DNA from: Luteimonas padinae
GTDB taxonomy: Bacteria > Pseudomonadota > Gammaproteobacteria > Xanthomonadales > Xanthomonadaceae
Direction: 5' to 3'
Length of the DNA stretch: 64,000 nucleotides
Assembly: GCF_014652935.1 (NCBI RefSeq)
Contig: NZ_BMZT01000005.1
Span: forward strand, 186,001-250,000
Made by a program: the position numbers and the translations under genes. Position 1 is the first letter of the stretch, and each line of letters starts with the position of its first letter. The notes under the pieces are model-generated. The model worked only from the letters and a program-made list of their open reading frames with translations. It did not search any database and was not told the DNA's origin. Below are positions 29,031-38,858 of the stretch, one piece after another.

Positions 29031-29041
29031 CATCCGAACCC

Positions 29042-31307
29042 ATGCACGTGATTCCGATGCCTTCTTCATTCCCGCCCCGCCCCGCCCTGCTCGCCACCGC
29101 CCTGCTGCTCGCCCTGTCCACCCCGCCCGCGATCGCCCAGGACGCCGGGGACGCGGCCGGGCACGCCCACGACCATGACTACGAACACGGCGTCACCGAC
29201 CTGGATGCCCTCACCGTCCGCGCCAATCCCATCGCCCGCACCGCCGAAGACCTGGCCCGCCCGGTGGCCGTGCTGGCCGGCGAACGCCTTGACGAAGCCA
29301 AGGCCGGGTCGATCGGCGAAACCGTCTCGCGCCTGCCCGGCGTGCAGTCCTCGTTCTTCGGCGCCGGCGTCGGCCGGCCGATCATCCGCGGCCTCGAGGG
29401 CGCGCGCGTGCAGGTGCTCAGCGACGGCCTGGCCGCCGGCGACGTGTCGACGGTCAGCGTCGACCACGCGGTCAGCATCGAGCCTTTCCTCGCCACCCAG
29501 ATCGAAGTGCTGAAGGGGCCGGCCAGCCTGCTGTACGGCAATGGCGCCATCGGCGGTGCGGTCAACGTGGTCGACGGGCGCATTCCCGAGGCCGCCACGT
29601 CGCGTCCGCTGGAGGGCCGCGCCGAGCTGCGCGCCGGCAGCGTCAACGACGAGCGCACCGGCATGGTGCGGCTGGACGGCACTTCGGCGTCCGGACGGCT
29701 CGTGTTCCACATCGACGCCCTGCACCGCGAAACCGGCGACATCGACATCCCCGGCTACGCCGAAAGCGCGGTGCTGCGCGATGCGCACGGCCATGACGAC
29801 CACGATCATGACCATGACCATGACCACGACGAAGGCGACCACCAGGACGCGCGCGGCACCCTGCCCAACAGCTTCGTGCGCACCGACAGCGGCGCCCTGG
29901 GCCTGTCCTGGGTGGGCGACAGGGGCTTCATCGGCATCGGCCAGAGCCTGTTCAACACGCGTTACGGCGTGCCCGGCCACGTGCATGCCGAAGACGACCA
30001 CGGGCACGGGCACGGTCACGACCATGGCCATGACCATGGCGAGCACGAGGGCGACGACCACGGCGGCGTCCACATCGTGATGGACCAGCGTCGCACGGAG
30101 CTGCGCGGCGGCCTCGACGACCTCGGTCCGTTCCAGAGCCTGCGCGCCCGCGTCGCGCATACCGACTACACCCACACCGAATACGAAGGCGCCGCCGTCG
30201 GCACCGTGTTCGACAACGAAACGGTGGAAGGCCGGCTGGAGCTGGCGCACCGGCCGCTCGGCGGCTGGGAGGGCGCGTTCGGCCTGCAGTGGTCGCAGCG
30301 CGATTTCGCCGCCGTGGGCGCGGAGGCTTTCGTGCCGGATTCGGAGTCGCGCGATGCCGGCCTGTTCTGGATCGGGGAGCGCGACTTCGGGGCGGCCAGC
30401 CTCGAACTCGGCCTGCGCCACGACCGCAACGCCATCGACGTCGCCGCCGACGCCGGGCCGTCGCGCGACTTCAGCACCACCAGCCTGTCGCTGGCCTCGC
30501 GCTGGGACCTCTCGCCGGACGTGCACGTCTCGTTCGGGCTCGACCGCGCGCAGCGCTCGCCCACCGCGGAGGAGCTGTATTCCAGCGGCCTGCACGTCGC
30601 CACGCAGCCATGAGCTGGGCGACGCCGCGCTCGACGTCGAGACCGCGAACCGCGCCGAGATCGGCCTGCACTGGCACCGGGGGCCGCTGCGCGTGGGCGC
30701 TTCGCTGTACCACGTGCGCTATCGCGATTTCATCTACCTCGCCGACACCGGCATCGTCGATGGCGGGCTCGGTGTGCGCGCCTGGAACCAGGCCGATGCG
30801 CGCTTCACCGGCGGCGAGGTCGAGGCCGAATGGACCTTCATCGACAACGACAGCGGCGCGTGGACCACGCGCGTGTTCGGCGACATCGTCCGCGGCCGGC
30901 TGGATGGCGAGGGCACGCGGATGATGGACATCGAGGTGCCGCATGGCGATCACGCCCACCACTACGTCGCCGAGCTGGCGCTGGACGGCCACCTGCCGCG
31001 CATCGCGCCTGCACGGCTGGGCGCGGAGCTGCGCTGGGCCGGAGCCCACTGGCGTGCCGGGCTGGGCGCGGTGCGCCATGCCCGACAGGACGACGTGGCG
31101 GCGCATGAGACCGCCACCCCCGGCTACACCCTGGTGCACGCGAACGTCGCCTGGCACATGGATACCGCGGCGGGCAACGCGGTCGAGCTGTTCCTCAACG
31201 GCAGCAACCTGCTCGACGAGGAAGCGCGCGTGCACACCTCGTTCCTGAAGGACCTGGCGCCGCAGGCGGGCCGCGGCGTGAGCGCCGGCGTGCGGATCCT
31301 GTTCTAG
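29042..31307 (+). pseudogene. ZnuD-like TonB-dependent zinc receptor, frameshifted
   Basis: Outer-membrane receptor of about 755 residues if read through. Signal peptide (LLATALLLALSTPPAIA), plug domain with RPIIRGLEGARVQVLSDG and LLYGNGAIGGAVNVVDG, then a beta-barrel ending NGSNLLDEEARVHTSFLKDLAPQ...RILF. Two extracellular loops are extremely rich in His and Asp (HDDHDHDHDHDHDEGDH and GHGHGHDHGHDHGEHEGDDH), as in zinc receptors of the ZnuD type. The first frame stops at 30613 after GLHVATQP. The protein resumes in another frame at SHELGDAALDVET with no missing family sequence, so one base is gained or two lost near 30600-30612. A real mutation or a sequencing error are both possible. The start may instead be the ATG at 29057. 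Confidence 0.85.
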
Positions 31308-31386
31308 CCCGCGTCCGGGAGGGCCCACCGTGGCCCTCCCGGCGCCGATGTCCGAAAACGGCCAGTCAATGGCCCCGGACCGGTGC

Positions 31387-31392
31387 TAGCCT
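31387..31392 (+). promoter_or_regulatory. -10 box for the Ada-AlkA gene
   Basis: TAGCCT ends 7 bases before the start codon, so transcription would begin at or next to the ATG. This suggests a leaderless message; no ribosome binding site is seen. Confidence 0.35.
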
Positions 31393-31398
31393 CGCTGC

Positions 31399-32871
31399 AT
31401 GTCCCGGCCCGCCCTGCCACCGCCCGACACCTGCGACCAGGCGCGCCGGAGCCGCGATCCGCGCTTCGACGGGCTGTTCTTCACCGCGGTGCACAGCACC
31501 CGCATCTACTGCCGCCCGGTGTGCCCGGCGCCGTACGCGAAGCGCGTGAGCTACTACGCCAACGCCGCCGCCGCGGAGGCCGCCGGCTACCGGCCCTGCC
31601 TGCGCTGCCGGCCCGAGCTGTCGCCGTCCGACGGTACCTGGCGCCGCGGCGACGCCGCGATCGCGCGTGCGCTGACCCTGATCGACCAGGGCGCGCTGGC
31701 CGATGCACCGCTGTCACGGCTGGCCGCGCGCGTCGGCCTCGGCGAACGCCAGCTGCGCCGGCTGTTCGTGGAGCGCCTGGGCGCGCCGCCGGTCGGCGTG
31801 CACGGCACGCGTCGCCTGCTGTTCGCGAAGCAGCTGCTCACCGAAACCGCGCTGCCGGTCACCGAGGTCGCCATGGCCGCGGGCTTCGGCAGCCTGCGCC
31901 GCTTCAACGCCGCGTTCCAGGACGCCTACCGCATGCCGCCGCTCGACCTGCGCCGGCAGCCGGGCGTGGCCGCGCGCGCCGACGGCGACACGCTCACGCT
32001 GCGGCTGGGCTATCGCCCGCCCTACGATTTCGCCGCGATGCTCGACTTCCTGCGCGGCCGCGCCCTGCCCGGCGTCGAACGCGTGGACGATGCGGCCTAC
32101 GCGCGCGTCATCGCCGGCCCCGACGGCGCCCACGGCTGGCTGCGCGTCTCGCCCTGGCCGGGCGAGCACGCGCTGAGGCTGGAGCTGCACGCCGTGCCGG
32201 CCGCGCGCCTGCTGGACGTGGTGCAGCGGCTGCGGCGGATGTTCGACCTCGACGCCGACCCGCAGGTGATCGCCGACGCGCTGTCCGCCGATCCGCGCCT
32301 GCGGCCGCTGCTCGCGCTGCGCCCCGGCCTGCGCCTGCCGAGCGGCTGGGACGGCTTCGAGATCGCGGTGCGCGCGGTGCTGGGCCAGCAGGTCAGCGTC
32401 GCGGCCGCGCGCACCCTGGCCACGCGGCTGTCGCAGCGCTTCGGCGAGCGGCTGCCGGAACCCTTCGGCGACGGACTCGAGCACCTGTTCCCGACGCCGG
32501 AGTCGCTGGCCGGGGCCGACCTCGAGCCGATCGGCCTCACCCGCGCGCGCGCCGCGACCGTCCGCGGCGTCGCGGCCGCGCTGCTGGACGGGCGCGTCGA
32601 TTTCAGGCCGGAGCATGGGCTCGATGAATTCGTGGCGCGCTGGGTGGCGCTGCCCGGCATCGGCCCGTGGACGGCGCAGTACATCGCGATGCGCGCGCTC
32701 GGGCATCCGGACGCGTTCCCGGCCGGCGACCTGGTGCTGCGCAAGGCATTGGCGGACGGCGGCACCGCGCCGACGGAGAAGGCCACCGCGGCACGCGCCG
32801 AGCGCTGGCGCCCTTGGCGCGCCTACGCGGTGATCCACCTCTGGAAAGACTCCATGCGAGGAACAACCTGA
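31399..32871 (+). CDS. alkA: Ada-type regulator fused to AlkA DNA glycosylase
   Basis: 490 residues in three parts. The Ada N-terminal zinc domain has cysteines 38, 42, 67 and 70 ([19 protein letters not shown]), where Cys38 is the phosphotriester acceptor in Ada. An AraC-type helix-turn-helix covers about 85-185. The AlkA part has an N-terminal sheet domain ([18 protein letters not shown]) and an HhH-GPD fold with [18 protein letters not shown] and catalytic Asp444 ([12 protein letters not shown]). It removes alkylated bases and probably senses methyl phosphotriesters to activate its own operon. The stop overlaps the ogt start (TGATG). Confidence 0.95.
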   Translation: MSRPALPPPDTCDQARRSRDPRFDGLFFTAVHSTRIYCRPVCPAPYAKRVSYYANAAAAEAAGYRPCLRCRPELSPSDGTWRRGDAAIARALTLIDQGALADAPLSRLAARVGLGERQLRRLFVERLGAPPVGVHGTRRLLFAKQLLTETALPVTEVAMAAGFGSLRRFNAAFQDAYRMPPLDLRRQPGVAARADGDTLTLRLGYRPPYDFAAMLDFLRGRALPGVERVDDAAYARVIAGPDGAHGWLRVSPWPGEHALRLELHAVPAARLLDVVQRLRRMFDLDADPQVIADALSADPRLRPLLALRPGLRLPSGWDGFEIAVRAVLGQQVSVAAARTLATRLSQRFGERLPEPFGDGLEHLFPTPESLAGADLEPIGLTRARAATVRGVAAALLDGRVDFRPEHGLDEFVARWVALPGIGPWTAQYIAMRALGHPDAFPAGDLVLRKALADGGTAPTEKATAARAERWRPWRAYAVIHLWKDSMRGTT

Positions 32872-33380
32872 TGGGCAGCATCCGCTTCATGCACATGCCG
32901 ACGCCGATCGGCGTCCTGACCCTGGCCGCCGACGACGACGGCCTGCGCCGCATCGACTTCCCGCCGCCGCGGACGCCACCGGCCGGCGAGGACTGGACCG
33001 AAGGCGACAGCGACGTGCTGCGGGAAGCCCGCCGCCAGCTGGACGAGTACTTCGCCGGCGAACGCCGTGGCTTCGACCTGCCGCTCTCGCCGCACGGCAC
33101 CGACTTCCAGCACGAAGTCTGGCTCACGCTGGCGCGCATCCCCTACGGCGAGACCTGGAGCTATCGCGACCTCGCGCAGCGCATCGGCCGGCCCACGGCC
33201 ACCCGCGCCGTGGGCGCCGCCAACGGCCGCAACCCGCTGCCGATCGTGCTGCCCTGCCACCGGGTGATCGGCGCGGACGGTTCGCTCACGGGATTCGGCG
33301 GCGGGCTGCCGACAAAGGCCTTCCTGCTGCGGCTGGAGGGCGCGCTTCCCGGCGACACCGGGGCCCTGTTCCAGGCCTGA
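32871..33380 (+). CDS. ogt: Methylated-DNA-protein cysteine methyltransferase
   Basis: Repairs O6-methylguanine by irreversible transfer to its own cysteine; 169 residues. The acceptor Cys129 is in [12 protein letters not shown], preceded by [18 protein letters not shown] and followed by [17 protein letters not shown]. Translation is probably coupled to the Ada-AlkA gene by the TGATG overlap. Together the two genes carry all functions of an adaptive response, with the methyltransferase split off from the sensor. Confidence 0.96.
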   Translation: MGSIRFMHMPTPIGVLTLAADDDGLRRIDFPPPRTPPAGEDWTEGDSDVLREARRQLDEYFAGERRGFDLPLSPHGTDFQHEVWLTLARIPYGETWSYRDLAQRIGRPTATRAVGAANGRNPLPIVLPCHRVIGADGSLTGFGGGLPTKAFLLRLEGALPGDTGALFQA

Positions 33381-33432
33381 GTCCAGCCCCCGGCGCGACA
33401 CCGGGCGGCTTCGTGACGCCGCGCGGCGGGAT

Positions 33433-33933
33433 TCAGCCGCCGGCGGCCGTTCCGGCCGAACAATCCGCGCAGGTGCCGTGTACTTCCAGCGTCTGCGCCC
33501 GCGGCTGGAACCCCAGCGCGCGCGCGCGTTCGTCCAGCGCGGCGACGATCTTGCTGTCCTCCAGCTCGACCGCCGCGTGGCAGTCGTCGCAGATGAGGAA
33601 GGGGACCGAGTGCTGCGCCGTGCTCGGATGGTGGCAGGCCACGAAGGCGTTGACCGACTGCAGCTTGTGGATGAAACCGTTGGCGAGCAGGAAGTCGAGC
33701 GCGCGGTACACCGTCGGCGGCCCCGCGGCGCCCGGGCCGTCGCCGCCGCGGACGCGGTCGAGCAGGTCGTAGGCCTTGAGCGGCTGCCCGGCGTCCGCGA
33801 TCAGGCCCAGCACGTGCGCGCGGATCGGCGTCAGGCGCAGCCCCCGTTCCCGGCAGGCACGCTCCACCGCGGCCACGAAGGCCGGGCCGTCGTGGACATG
33901 GTGCTTGGGATCGGTGCAGGCATGCGCGGGCAT
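33433..33933 (-). CDS. zur: Fur-family transcriptional repressor, probably Zur
   Basis: 166 residues. The winged helix (RERGLRLTPIRAHVLGLI, PPTVYRALDFLLANGFI) is followed by a dimerisation domain. Metal-site pairs are in FLICDDCHAAVELED and HGTCADCS, and the N-terminus is His/Cys-rich (MPAHACTDPKHHVHD). The structural cysteines and the zinc-linked neighbours favour Zur over Fur. It is convergent with ogt. Its likely targets include the merC-like/receptor spacer at 29008-29030. Confidence 0.85.
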   Translation of the reverse strand: MPAHACTDPKHHVHDGPAFVAAVERACRERGLRLTPIRAHVLGLIADAGQPLKAYDLLDRVRGGDGPGAAGPPTVYRALDFLLANGFIHKLQSVNAFVACHHPSTAQHSVPFLICDDCHAAVELEDSKIVAALDERARALGFQPRAQTLEVHGTCADCSAGTAAGG

Positions 33934-34030
33934 GCCTTGATGATGGTGGCGAACGCAGGCGGACTCAAGCCGCTGCCGCTGTCACCGCCGCCCACCGTTC
34001 GCCGTTCGCCACCCGCCGCCCGCCGCCACC

Positions 34031-34100
34031 TGTAGGAGCCGCTATAGCGGCGACCCCTGCACCACGGCAATTCGGGTCGCAGCCATGGCTGCTCCTGCAG
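34031..34100. repeat. Paired REP-like palindrome, diverged copy 4
   Basis: TGTAGGAGCCGCTATAGCGGCGACC faces GGTCGCAGCCATGGCTGCTCCTGCA across about 20 bases; quoted units differ from copy 1 by several paired changes, so the hairpin is kept. It lies in the zur-gltX spacer, 15 bases after the gltX stop on the other strand. Confidence 0.75.
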
Positions 34101-34115
34101 GTGAGGGGGGCGGCG

Positions 34116-35516
34116 TCAGGCGGGAATCAGCGCGATCGCCGCATCGATGCGCTTCAGGGCTTCGTCGCGGCCGGCCAGATACACGGTGTGCGCGATGTCC
34201 GGGCTGACCTGGGTGCCGGTGATCGCCACCCGCAGCGGCTGCGCGACCTTGCCCATGCCCAGCCCGAGCGCTTCTGCGGTGGCGTGCAGGGCCTCGCCGA
34301 TCGCCTCCACGTTCCAGTCGGCCAGCGCCTCCAGGCGCGCGCGCGCCTCGGCCAGCGGCGCCGCGGCCTCCGGCTTGAGGTGCTTGGCGACGGCCTTGTC
34401 GTCGTACTCCGTCAGCGGCTGGAACCACACCGCCGCGCGCTCGGCCATGTCCTTGAGCGTCTGCACGCGGTCGCGCAGGGCGAGCACCACGTCGGCCGGC
34501 GCCGGGCCGGCGGCGAGGTCGTAGCCGGCTTCGCGCAGCTGCCATTCGAAGTGCTTTGCCACGTCCTCCGGCGCGTCCTCCTTCAGGTACTGCTGGTTGA
34601 GCCAGCCCAGCTTGGCCATGTCCAGGCGCGAGGCCTTGGCGTTGACGTCCTTGAGGTCGAACAGCGACTTCATTTCGTCGATCGAGAAGATCTCCTGGTC
34701 ACCATGCGACCAGCCCAGGCGCACCAGGTAGTTCAGCAGCGCGTGCGGCAGATAGCCGGCATCGCGGTACTGCATGACGTCGGCGGCGCCGGTGCGCTTG
34801 CTGAGCTTGGCGCCCTGCTCGTCGAGGATCATCGGCAGGTGCGAGAACGCCGGCACCTCGGCGCCCAGCGCGCGGTAGATGTTCATCTGGCGCGGGGTGT
34901 TGTTGACGTGGTCGTCGCCGCGGACGACGTCGGTGATGCACATGTCCAGGTCGTCGACGACCACCGCGAAGTTGTAGGTCGGGTAGCCGTCGGGGCGGAA
35001 GATGACGAGGTCGTCGAGCTCGGTGTTGCTGATCTCGATGCGGCCCTTGACCTTGTCGTCCCAGGCGACGACGCCGTCGAGCGGGTTCTTCAGGCGGATC
35101 ACGCGGTTGGGGTCGTCGCGGTACGGCGCGCCCTGGTCGCGGTAGGCGCCGTTGTAGCGCGGCTTCTCGCCCTTGGCCATGGCGGCTTCGCGCATGGCGT
35201 CGAGCTCTTCCTTCGACTCGTAGGCGTAGTAGGCCTGGCCGGCGGCGACGAGCTGCTCGGCGACCTCGCGATAGCGCTCCACGCGCGCGGTCTGGTAGAT
35301 CGGGCCCTCGTCGTAGTCGAGGCCCAGCCAGTCCATGGCCTCGAGGATGGCGTCGATCGCGGCCTGGGTGCTGCGCTCGCGGTCGGTGTCCTCGATGCGC
35401 AGGATGAACTGGCCGCCGCGGCGGCGCGCCTCGAGCCAGCAGTACAGCGCGGTGCGGGCGCCGCCGATGTGCAGGTAGCCGGTGGGGCTGGGGGCGAAGC
35501 GGGTGCGGCAGGTCAT
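34116..35516 (-). CDS. gltX: Glutamate-tRNA ligase
   Basis: 466 residues, normal for bacterial GluRS. It starts [19 protein letters not shown], which includes the HIGH-type motif. The class I core continues with [13 protein letters not shown] and [12 protein letters not shown]. The KMSKS-type loop is AKLSKRTG. The helical anticodon-binding domain occupies the last 150 residues. The TAAAAT box at 35545-35550 is its probable promoter. A REP-like element follows the stop. Confidence 0.97.
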   Translation of the reverse strand: MTCRTRFAPSPTGYLHIGGARTALYCWLEARRRGGQFILRIEDTDRERSTQAAIDAILEAMDWLGLDYDEGPIYQTARVERYREVAEQLVAAGQAYYAYESKEELDAMREAAMAKGEKPRYNGAYRDQGAPYRDDPNRVIRLKNPLDGVVAWDDKVKGRIEISNTELDDLVIFRPDGYPTYNFAVVVDDLDMCITDVVRGDDHVNNTPRQMNIYRALGAEVPAFSHLPMILDEQGAKLSKRTGAADVMQYRDAGYLPHALLNYLVRLGWSHGDQEIFSIDEMKSLFDLKDVNAKASRLDMAKLGWLNQQYLKEDAPEDVAKHFEWQLREAGYDLAAGPAPADVVLALRDRVQTLKDMAERAAVWFQPLTEYDDKAVAKHLKPEAAAPLAEARARLEALADWNVEAIGEALHATAEALGLGMGKVAQPLRVAITGTQVSPDIAHTVYLAGRDEALKRIDAAIALIPA

Positions 35517-35544
35517 GGCGGCGGCTGGCTCGGGTGAATCGGGG

Positions 35545-35550
35545 ATTTTA
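35545..35550 (-). promoter_or_regulatory. -10 box for gltX
   Basis: TAAAAT on the minus strand, 29 bases before the gltX start codon. No clear -35 box. Confidence 0.45.
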
Positions 35551-35657
35551 GCCTGTCGCTGCGGAGTGGAGGGTTGGTGGCGCGGATCGTGGGATGACAA
35601 GAACATTGGCGTGCGCGCGTCCGCAGGCTGCGTGACGCGGTGGCTTCAGCAGGCCTC

Positions 35658-35663
35658 TACAAT
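35658..35663 (+). promoter_or_regulatory. -10 box for lpxH
   Basis: TACAAT ends exactly 7 bases before the lpxH ATG, placing the expected first transcribed base at the start codon. No ribosome binding site precedes the gene. This suggests a leaderless mRNA. Confidence 0.45.
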
Positions 35664-35669
35664 CCGGCG

Positions 35670-36416
35670 ATGAGCATTCTTTTCATCTCCGACCTTCATC
35701 TTGACCCTGCGCGCCCGGAGATCACCCGCCTGTTCGGCGAGTTCATCGACGGTGAAGCGGGGGAGGCCGACGCGCTGTACATCCTCGGCGACCTGTTCGA
35801 GGCCTGGGTGGGCGACGACGATCCGTCGGACACCGGGGCCTTCGTCGCCACGAAGCTGAAGGCGCTGGCCGACAGCGGCGTGCCGGTGTTCTTCATGCAC
35901 GGCAACCGCGACTTCCTGCTCGGCGAGGCGTTCGCAAGGCGCGCAGGGATGACGCTGCTGCAGGACCCGGTGGTGATCGACCTGCATGGGCGGCCTGCCC
36001 TGCTGATGCACGGCGACACCCTGTGCACCGACGACGTCGCCTACCAGCAGTTCCGTGCGCAGACGCGCGAGCCGCGCTGGCAACAGCAGTTCCTGGCGCA
36101 GCCATTGGCGGCACGGCTGGCCTTCGCACAGCAGGCGCGCGCCGCCAGCCAGGCGCGACAGGGCGAACTGCGCGATGCGGGGACGATGGAGGCGATCACC
36201 GACGTGGCGCCCGGGGCAGTCGCCGCCGCGTTCCGCGGCCACGACGTCGGCCTGCTGATCCACGGCCACACCCACCGGCCAGCCGTGCACGCGCTCGACG
36301 TCGATGGACGCGCCTGCACGCGCGTGGTGCTGGGCGACTGGTACGAGCAGGGCTCGGTGCTGCGGGTCGATGCCGACGGGATGCAACTCGACGCCCTCGC
36401 CCCCCCGCGCCTGTAG
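35670..36416 (+). CDS. lpxH: UDP-2,3-diacylglucosamine diphosphatase
   Basis: Hydrolyses UDP-2,3-diacylglucosamine to lipid X at the cytoplasmic face in lipid A synthesis. 248 residues of the calcineurin-like metallophosphatase family. Metal ligands D8 and H10 are in LFISDLHLD, then YILGDLFEAWVGDD, MHGNRDFLLGEAFA, and GHTHRPAVH near residue 200. Start chosen at MSILFISDLHLD. The final codon and the TAG stop fall inside a REP-like repeat that begins at 36411, so the natural C-terminus may have been reshaped by repeat insertion. Confidence 0.96.
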   Translation: MSILFISDLHLDPARPEITRLFGEFIDGEAGEADALYILGDLFEAWVGDDDPSDTGAFVATKLKALADSGVPVFFMHGNRDFLLGEAFARRAGMTLLQDPVVIDLHGRPALLMHGDTLCTDDVAYQQFRAQTREPRWQQQFLAQPLAARLAFAQQARAASQARQGELRDAGTMEAITDVAPGAVAAAFRGHDVGLLIHGHTHRPAVHALDVDGRACTRVVLGDWYEQGSVLRVDADGMQLDALAPPRL

Positions 36417-36480
36417 GAGCAGCTACAGCTGCGACCCCGGCATGCAACACGGATGGTCGCAGCTATAGCTGCTCCTACAG
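36411..36480. repeat. Paired REP-like palindrome, copy 5, overlapping lpxH end
   Basis: Two head-to-head GTAGGAGCAGC units; the first contains the lpxH stop codon. The last base borders a 16-bp tandem repeat. Confidence 0.85.
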
Positions 36481-36543
36481 GTGGAGGCCCGATCAGGTGG
36501 AGTCCCGAACAGATGGAAGCCCGGTCAGGCGGAGGCCCGGTCA
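36480..36543. repeat. Four 16-bp tandem repeats
   Basis: Four consecutive imperfect 16-base units of the form GGTGGAGGCCCGGTCA, with 1-4 changes between copies, and the start of a fifth. The TCA of the fourth copy is the stop codon of the DUF455 gene on the minus strand. Confidence 0.85.
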
Positions 36544-37347
36544 GGTGGAGAGTTGCTGCAGCGCGGCCAGTTCGTCCTCGCTGAAGCCAGCGGCGCTGCG
36601 CGCATCGACGTTGAACGGCCCGTGCAGCACGGCGCGCGCGTACTCGGCCAGCAGCTCGCGGAACTTCGGCTCGGGGTCGATGCCGCGGCGCTCGCAGTGC
36701 CAGCGGAACCAGCGACTGCCGGCGGCCACGTGCGGCACTTCCTCGCGCAGGATCACTTCGAGGATGTCGGCGGTGGCGTCGTCGCCCAGCGCGCGCAGCT
36801 TCACGATCATGCCCGGGGTCACGTCCAGGCCGCGCGCCTCCAGCACCCGCGGCACCAGCGCCATGCGCGCCAGGCCGTCGTGCGCGGTCTTCTCGCACAT
36901 TTCCCACAGGCCGTTGTGGGCGTCGAAGTCGCCGTACGCATAGCCGAGCTCGCCCAGTCGCGCACGCAGCATTTCGAAGTGCCGCGCCTCGTCGTCGGCG
37001 ATCCGCACCCAGTCGGCGTAGTAAGCCGCCGGCATGCCGCGGAAGCGGTAGACCGCGTCCCAGGCCAGGTCGATGGCGTTGAGCTCGATATGGACGATGG
37101 CGTGGATGAAGGCGGCGCGGCCCTCGACGGTGCCGAAGCCGCGGCGCGGCAGTTCGCGCGGGTGCACCAGGCGCGGGCGCTGCGGGCGGCCGGGCATGCG
37201 GATCGGCTCCGGCGGCGGCGCGTCGGCATCGGGCGCCAGCAGCCCCTGGCCGAACGCGAGCGCGGCGGCGTGCGTGGCCGCGACCTTGTCGTCCGGGGAC
37301 GCCGCGGCCAGGCAGCCGCGCGCGGCGTCGAACAGCGATCCGGCCAC
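36541..37347 (-). CDS. DUF455 ferritin-like protein
   Basis: 268 residues of the DUF455 family, whose fold is a ferritin-like four-helix bundle; function not established. Candidate metal residues are the glutamates and histidines in FIHAIVHIELNAIDLAWDA, IADDEARHFEMLRARL and EVILREEVPHVAAG, which repeat the ExxH pattern. It lies 4 bases after purF on the same strand and is probably co-transcribed. The last codons run into a tandem repeat. Confidence 0.85.
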   Translation of the reverse strand: MAGSLFDAARGCLAAASPDDKVAATHAAALAFGQGLLAPDADAPPPEPIRMPGRPQRPRLVHPRELPRRGFGTVEGRAAFIHAIVHIELNAIDLAWDAVYRFRGMPAAYYADWVRIADDEARHFEMLRARLGELGYAYGDFDAHNGLWEMCEKTAHDGLARMALVPRVLEARGLDVTPGMIVKLRALGDDATADILEVILREEVPHVAAGSRWFRWHCERRGIDPEPKFRELLAEYARAVLHGPFNVDARSAAGFSEDELAALQQLST

Positions 37348-37351
37348 GCGC

Positions 37352-38824
37352 TCAGGCGCCCACGCGGCGCTTCTTCTTCGCCTCGTCCGAACGCAGCTGG
37401 CGCAGGCGCTCGAAGTATCCGGGATCGATCCCGGTCACGTACTCGCCGCTGAAGCACGAGCTGTCGAAGGCCTTGCCGGGGAACTTGTGCCCGGCCACGG
37501 CCGCCTCGAGGTCGGCCAGGTCCTGGTAGACCAGCCAGTCGCAGCCCAGCAGGGCCTCGATCTCCTGCTCGCTGCGGCCGTTCGCGACCAGCTCCTCCAC
37601 CGACGGCATGTCGATGCCGTAGATGTTGGGATGCCGCACCGGCGGCGCCGCCGAGGCCAGGTAGACCTTGCGTGCGCCGGCGTCGCGCGCCATCTGCACG
37701 ATCTGCTTCGAGGTGGTGCCGCGCACGATCGAGTCGTCCACCAGCAGCACCACGCGGTTGCGGAATTCCAGCGGGATCGGGTTGAGCTTGCGCTTGACCG
37801 ACTTCGCGCGCTCACCCTGCCCCGGCATGATGAAGGTGCGGCCCACGTAGCGGTTCTTGACGAAGCCCTCGCGGTATTTCACGCCGAGCACGTTGGCCAG
37901 CTCCATCGCCGAGTCGCGCGAGGTGTCGGGGATCGGGATCACCACGTCGATGTCGTGGTCGGGCCGCTCGCGCAGGATCTTCTCGCCCAGCGTCACGCCC
38001 ATGCGCATGCGCGCCTTGTGCACCGAGATGTTCTCGATCATCGAGTCCGGGCGTGCGAAGTAGACGTACTCGAAGATGCAGGGCGCGTGCTCGGCCGGCT
38101 GCGCGCACTGGCGCGCATGCAGCTCGCCGCGCGCGGTGATGACGATGCCTTCGCCCGGCGCGACGTCGCGCATGCGCTCGAAGCCCAGGATGTCCAGCGC
38201 CACCGATTCCGAGGCCACCGCGTACTCGGTGCCGGCGTCGGTCTCGCGACGGCCCAGCACCAGCGGCCGGATGCCGTTGGGATCGCGGAACGCCACCAGG
38301 CCCAGGCCCAGCACCAGCGCGACCGCCGCATAGCCGCCGCGCGCGCGCCGATGCACGCCATCGACCGCCTTGAGCGCGGCCTCGGGCGTCAGCGCACGCT
38401 GGCCATCGAGCTCGTGCGCGAAGACGTTGAGCAGCACCTCCGAGTCGGACTCGGTGTTGATGTTGCGGCGGTCGGTCTCGAAGATTTCCTGGCGCAGTGC
38501 GTCCGTGTTGATGAGGTTGCCGTTGTGCGCCAGCGCGATGCCGTAGGGCGAATTGACGTAGAACGGCTGGGCCTCGTCGCTGCCCTCGCTGCCCGCGGTC
38601 GGATAGCGGCAGTGGCCGATGCCGACGCGGCCGTCGAGCAGCGCCATGGACTCGGCGTCGAACACGTCGCGCACCAGGCCGTTGCCCTTGTGCACGCGCA
38701 GGCGCGTGCCCTTGCCGGTGGCGATGCCGGCGGCGTCCTGGCCCCGGTGCTGCAGCACCGTCAGGCCGTCGTAGAGCGCGGCTGCGACTTCAGTGGTTCC
38801 GACGATGCCGACGATGCCGCACAT
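37352..38824 (-). CDS. purF: Amidophosphoribosyltransferase
   Basis: First committed step of purine synthesis: PRPP plus glutamine to phosphoribosylamine. 490 residues. Cys2 (MCGIVGIVG) is the glutaminase nucleophile, with [12 protein letters not shown] and [10 protein letters not shown] in the N-terminal domain. The phosphoribosyltransferase motif is [15 protein letters not shown] near residue 365. Upstream on the same strand are dedD and folC, giving folC-dedD-purF. The cvpA gene that often sits before purF is missing; only 34 bases separate dedD and purF. Confidence 0.97.
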   Translation of the reverse strand: MCGIVGIVGTTEVAAALYDGLTVLQHRGQDAAGIATGKGTRLRVHKGNGLVRDVFDAESMALLDGRVGIGHCRYPTAGSEGSDEAQPFYVNSPYGIALAHNGNLINTDALRQEIFETDRRNINTESDSEVLLNVFAHELDGQRALTPEAALKAVDGVHRRARGGYAAVALVLGLGLVAFRDPNGIRPLVLGRRETDAGTEYAVASESVALDILGFERMRDVAPGEGIVITARGELHARQCAQPAEHAPCIFEYVYFARPDSMIENISVHKARMRMGVTLGEKILRERPDHDIDVVIPIPDTSRDSAMELANVLGVKYREGFVKNRYVGRTFIMPGQGERAKSVKRKLNPIPLEFRNRVVLLVDDSIVRGTTSKQIVQMARDAGARKVYLASAAPPVRHPNIYGIDMPSVEELVANGRSEQEIEALLGCDWLVYQDLADLEAAVAGHKFPGKAFDSSCFSGEYVTGIDPGYFERLRQLRSDEAKKKRRVGA

Positions 38825-38858
38825 GGGGGTCTTTCCAGGTCAGGGTGGAGCGGAGGAA

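Noticed and set aside
28613-29041. N-terminal extension of the zinc receptor frame
   Set aside because: It runs antisense through the merC-like gene and the operator; the signal peptide begins only at 29042 or 29057.
29800-30070. CAT/GAC-rich short repeats resembling a DNA repeat array
   Set aside because: They encode the His/Asp-rich loops of the receptor and have no spacer structure, so they are coding low complexity and not a CRISPR array.
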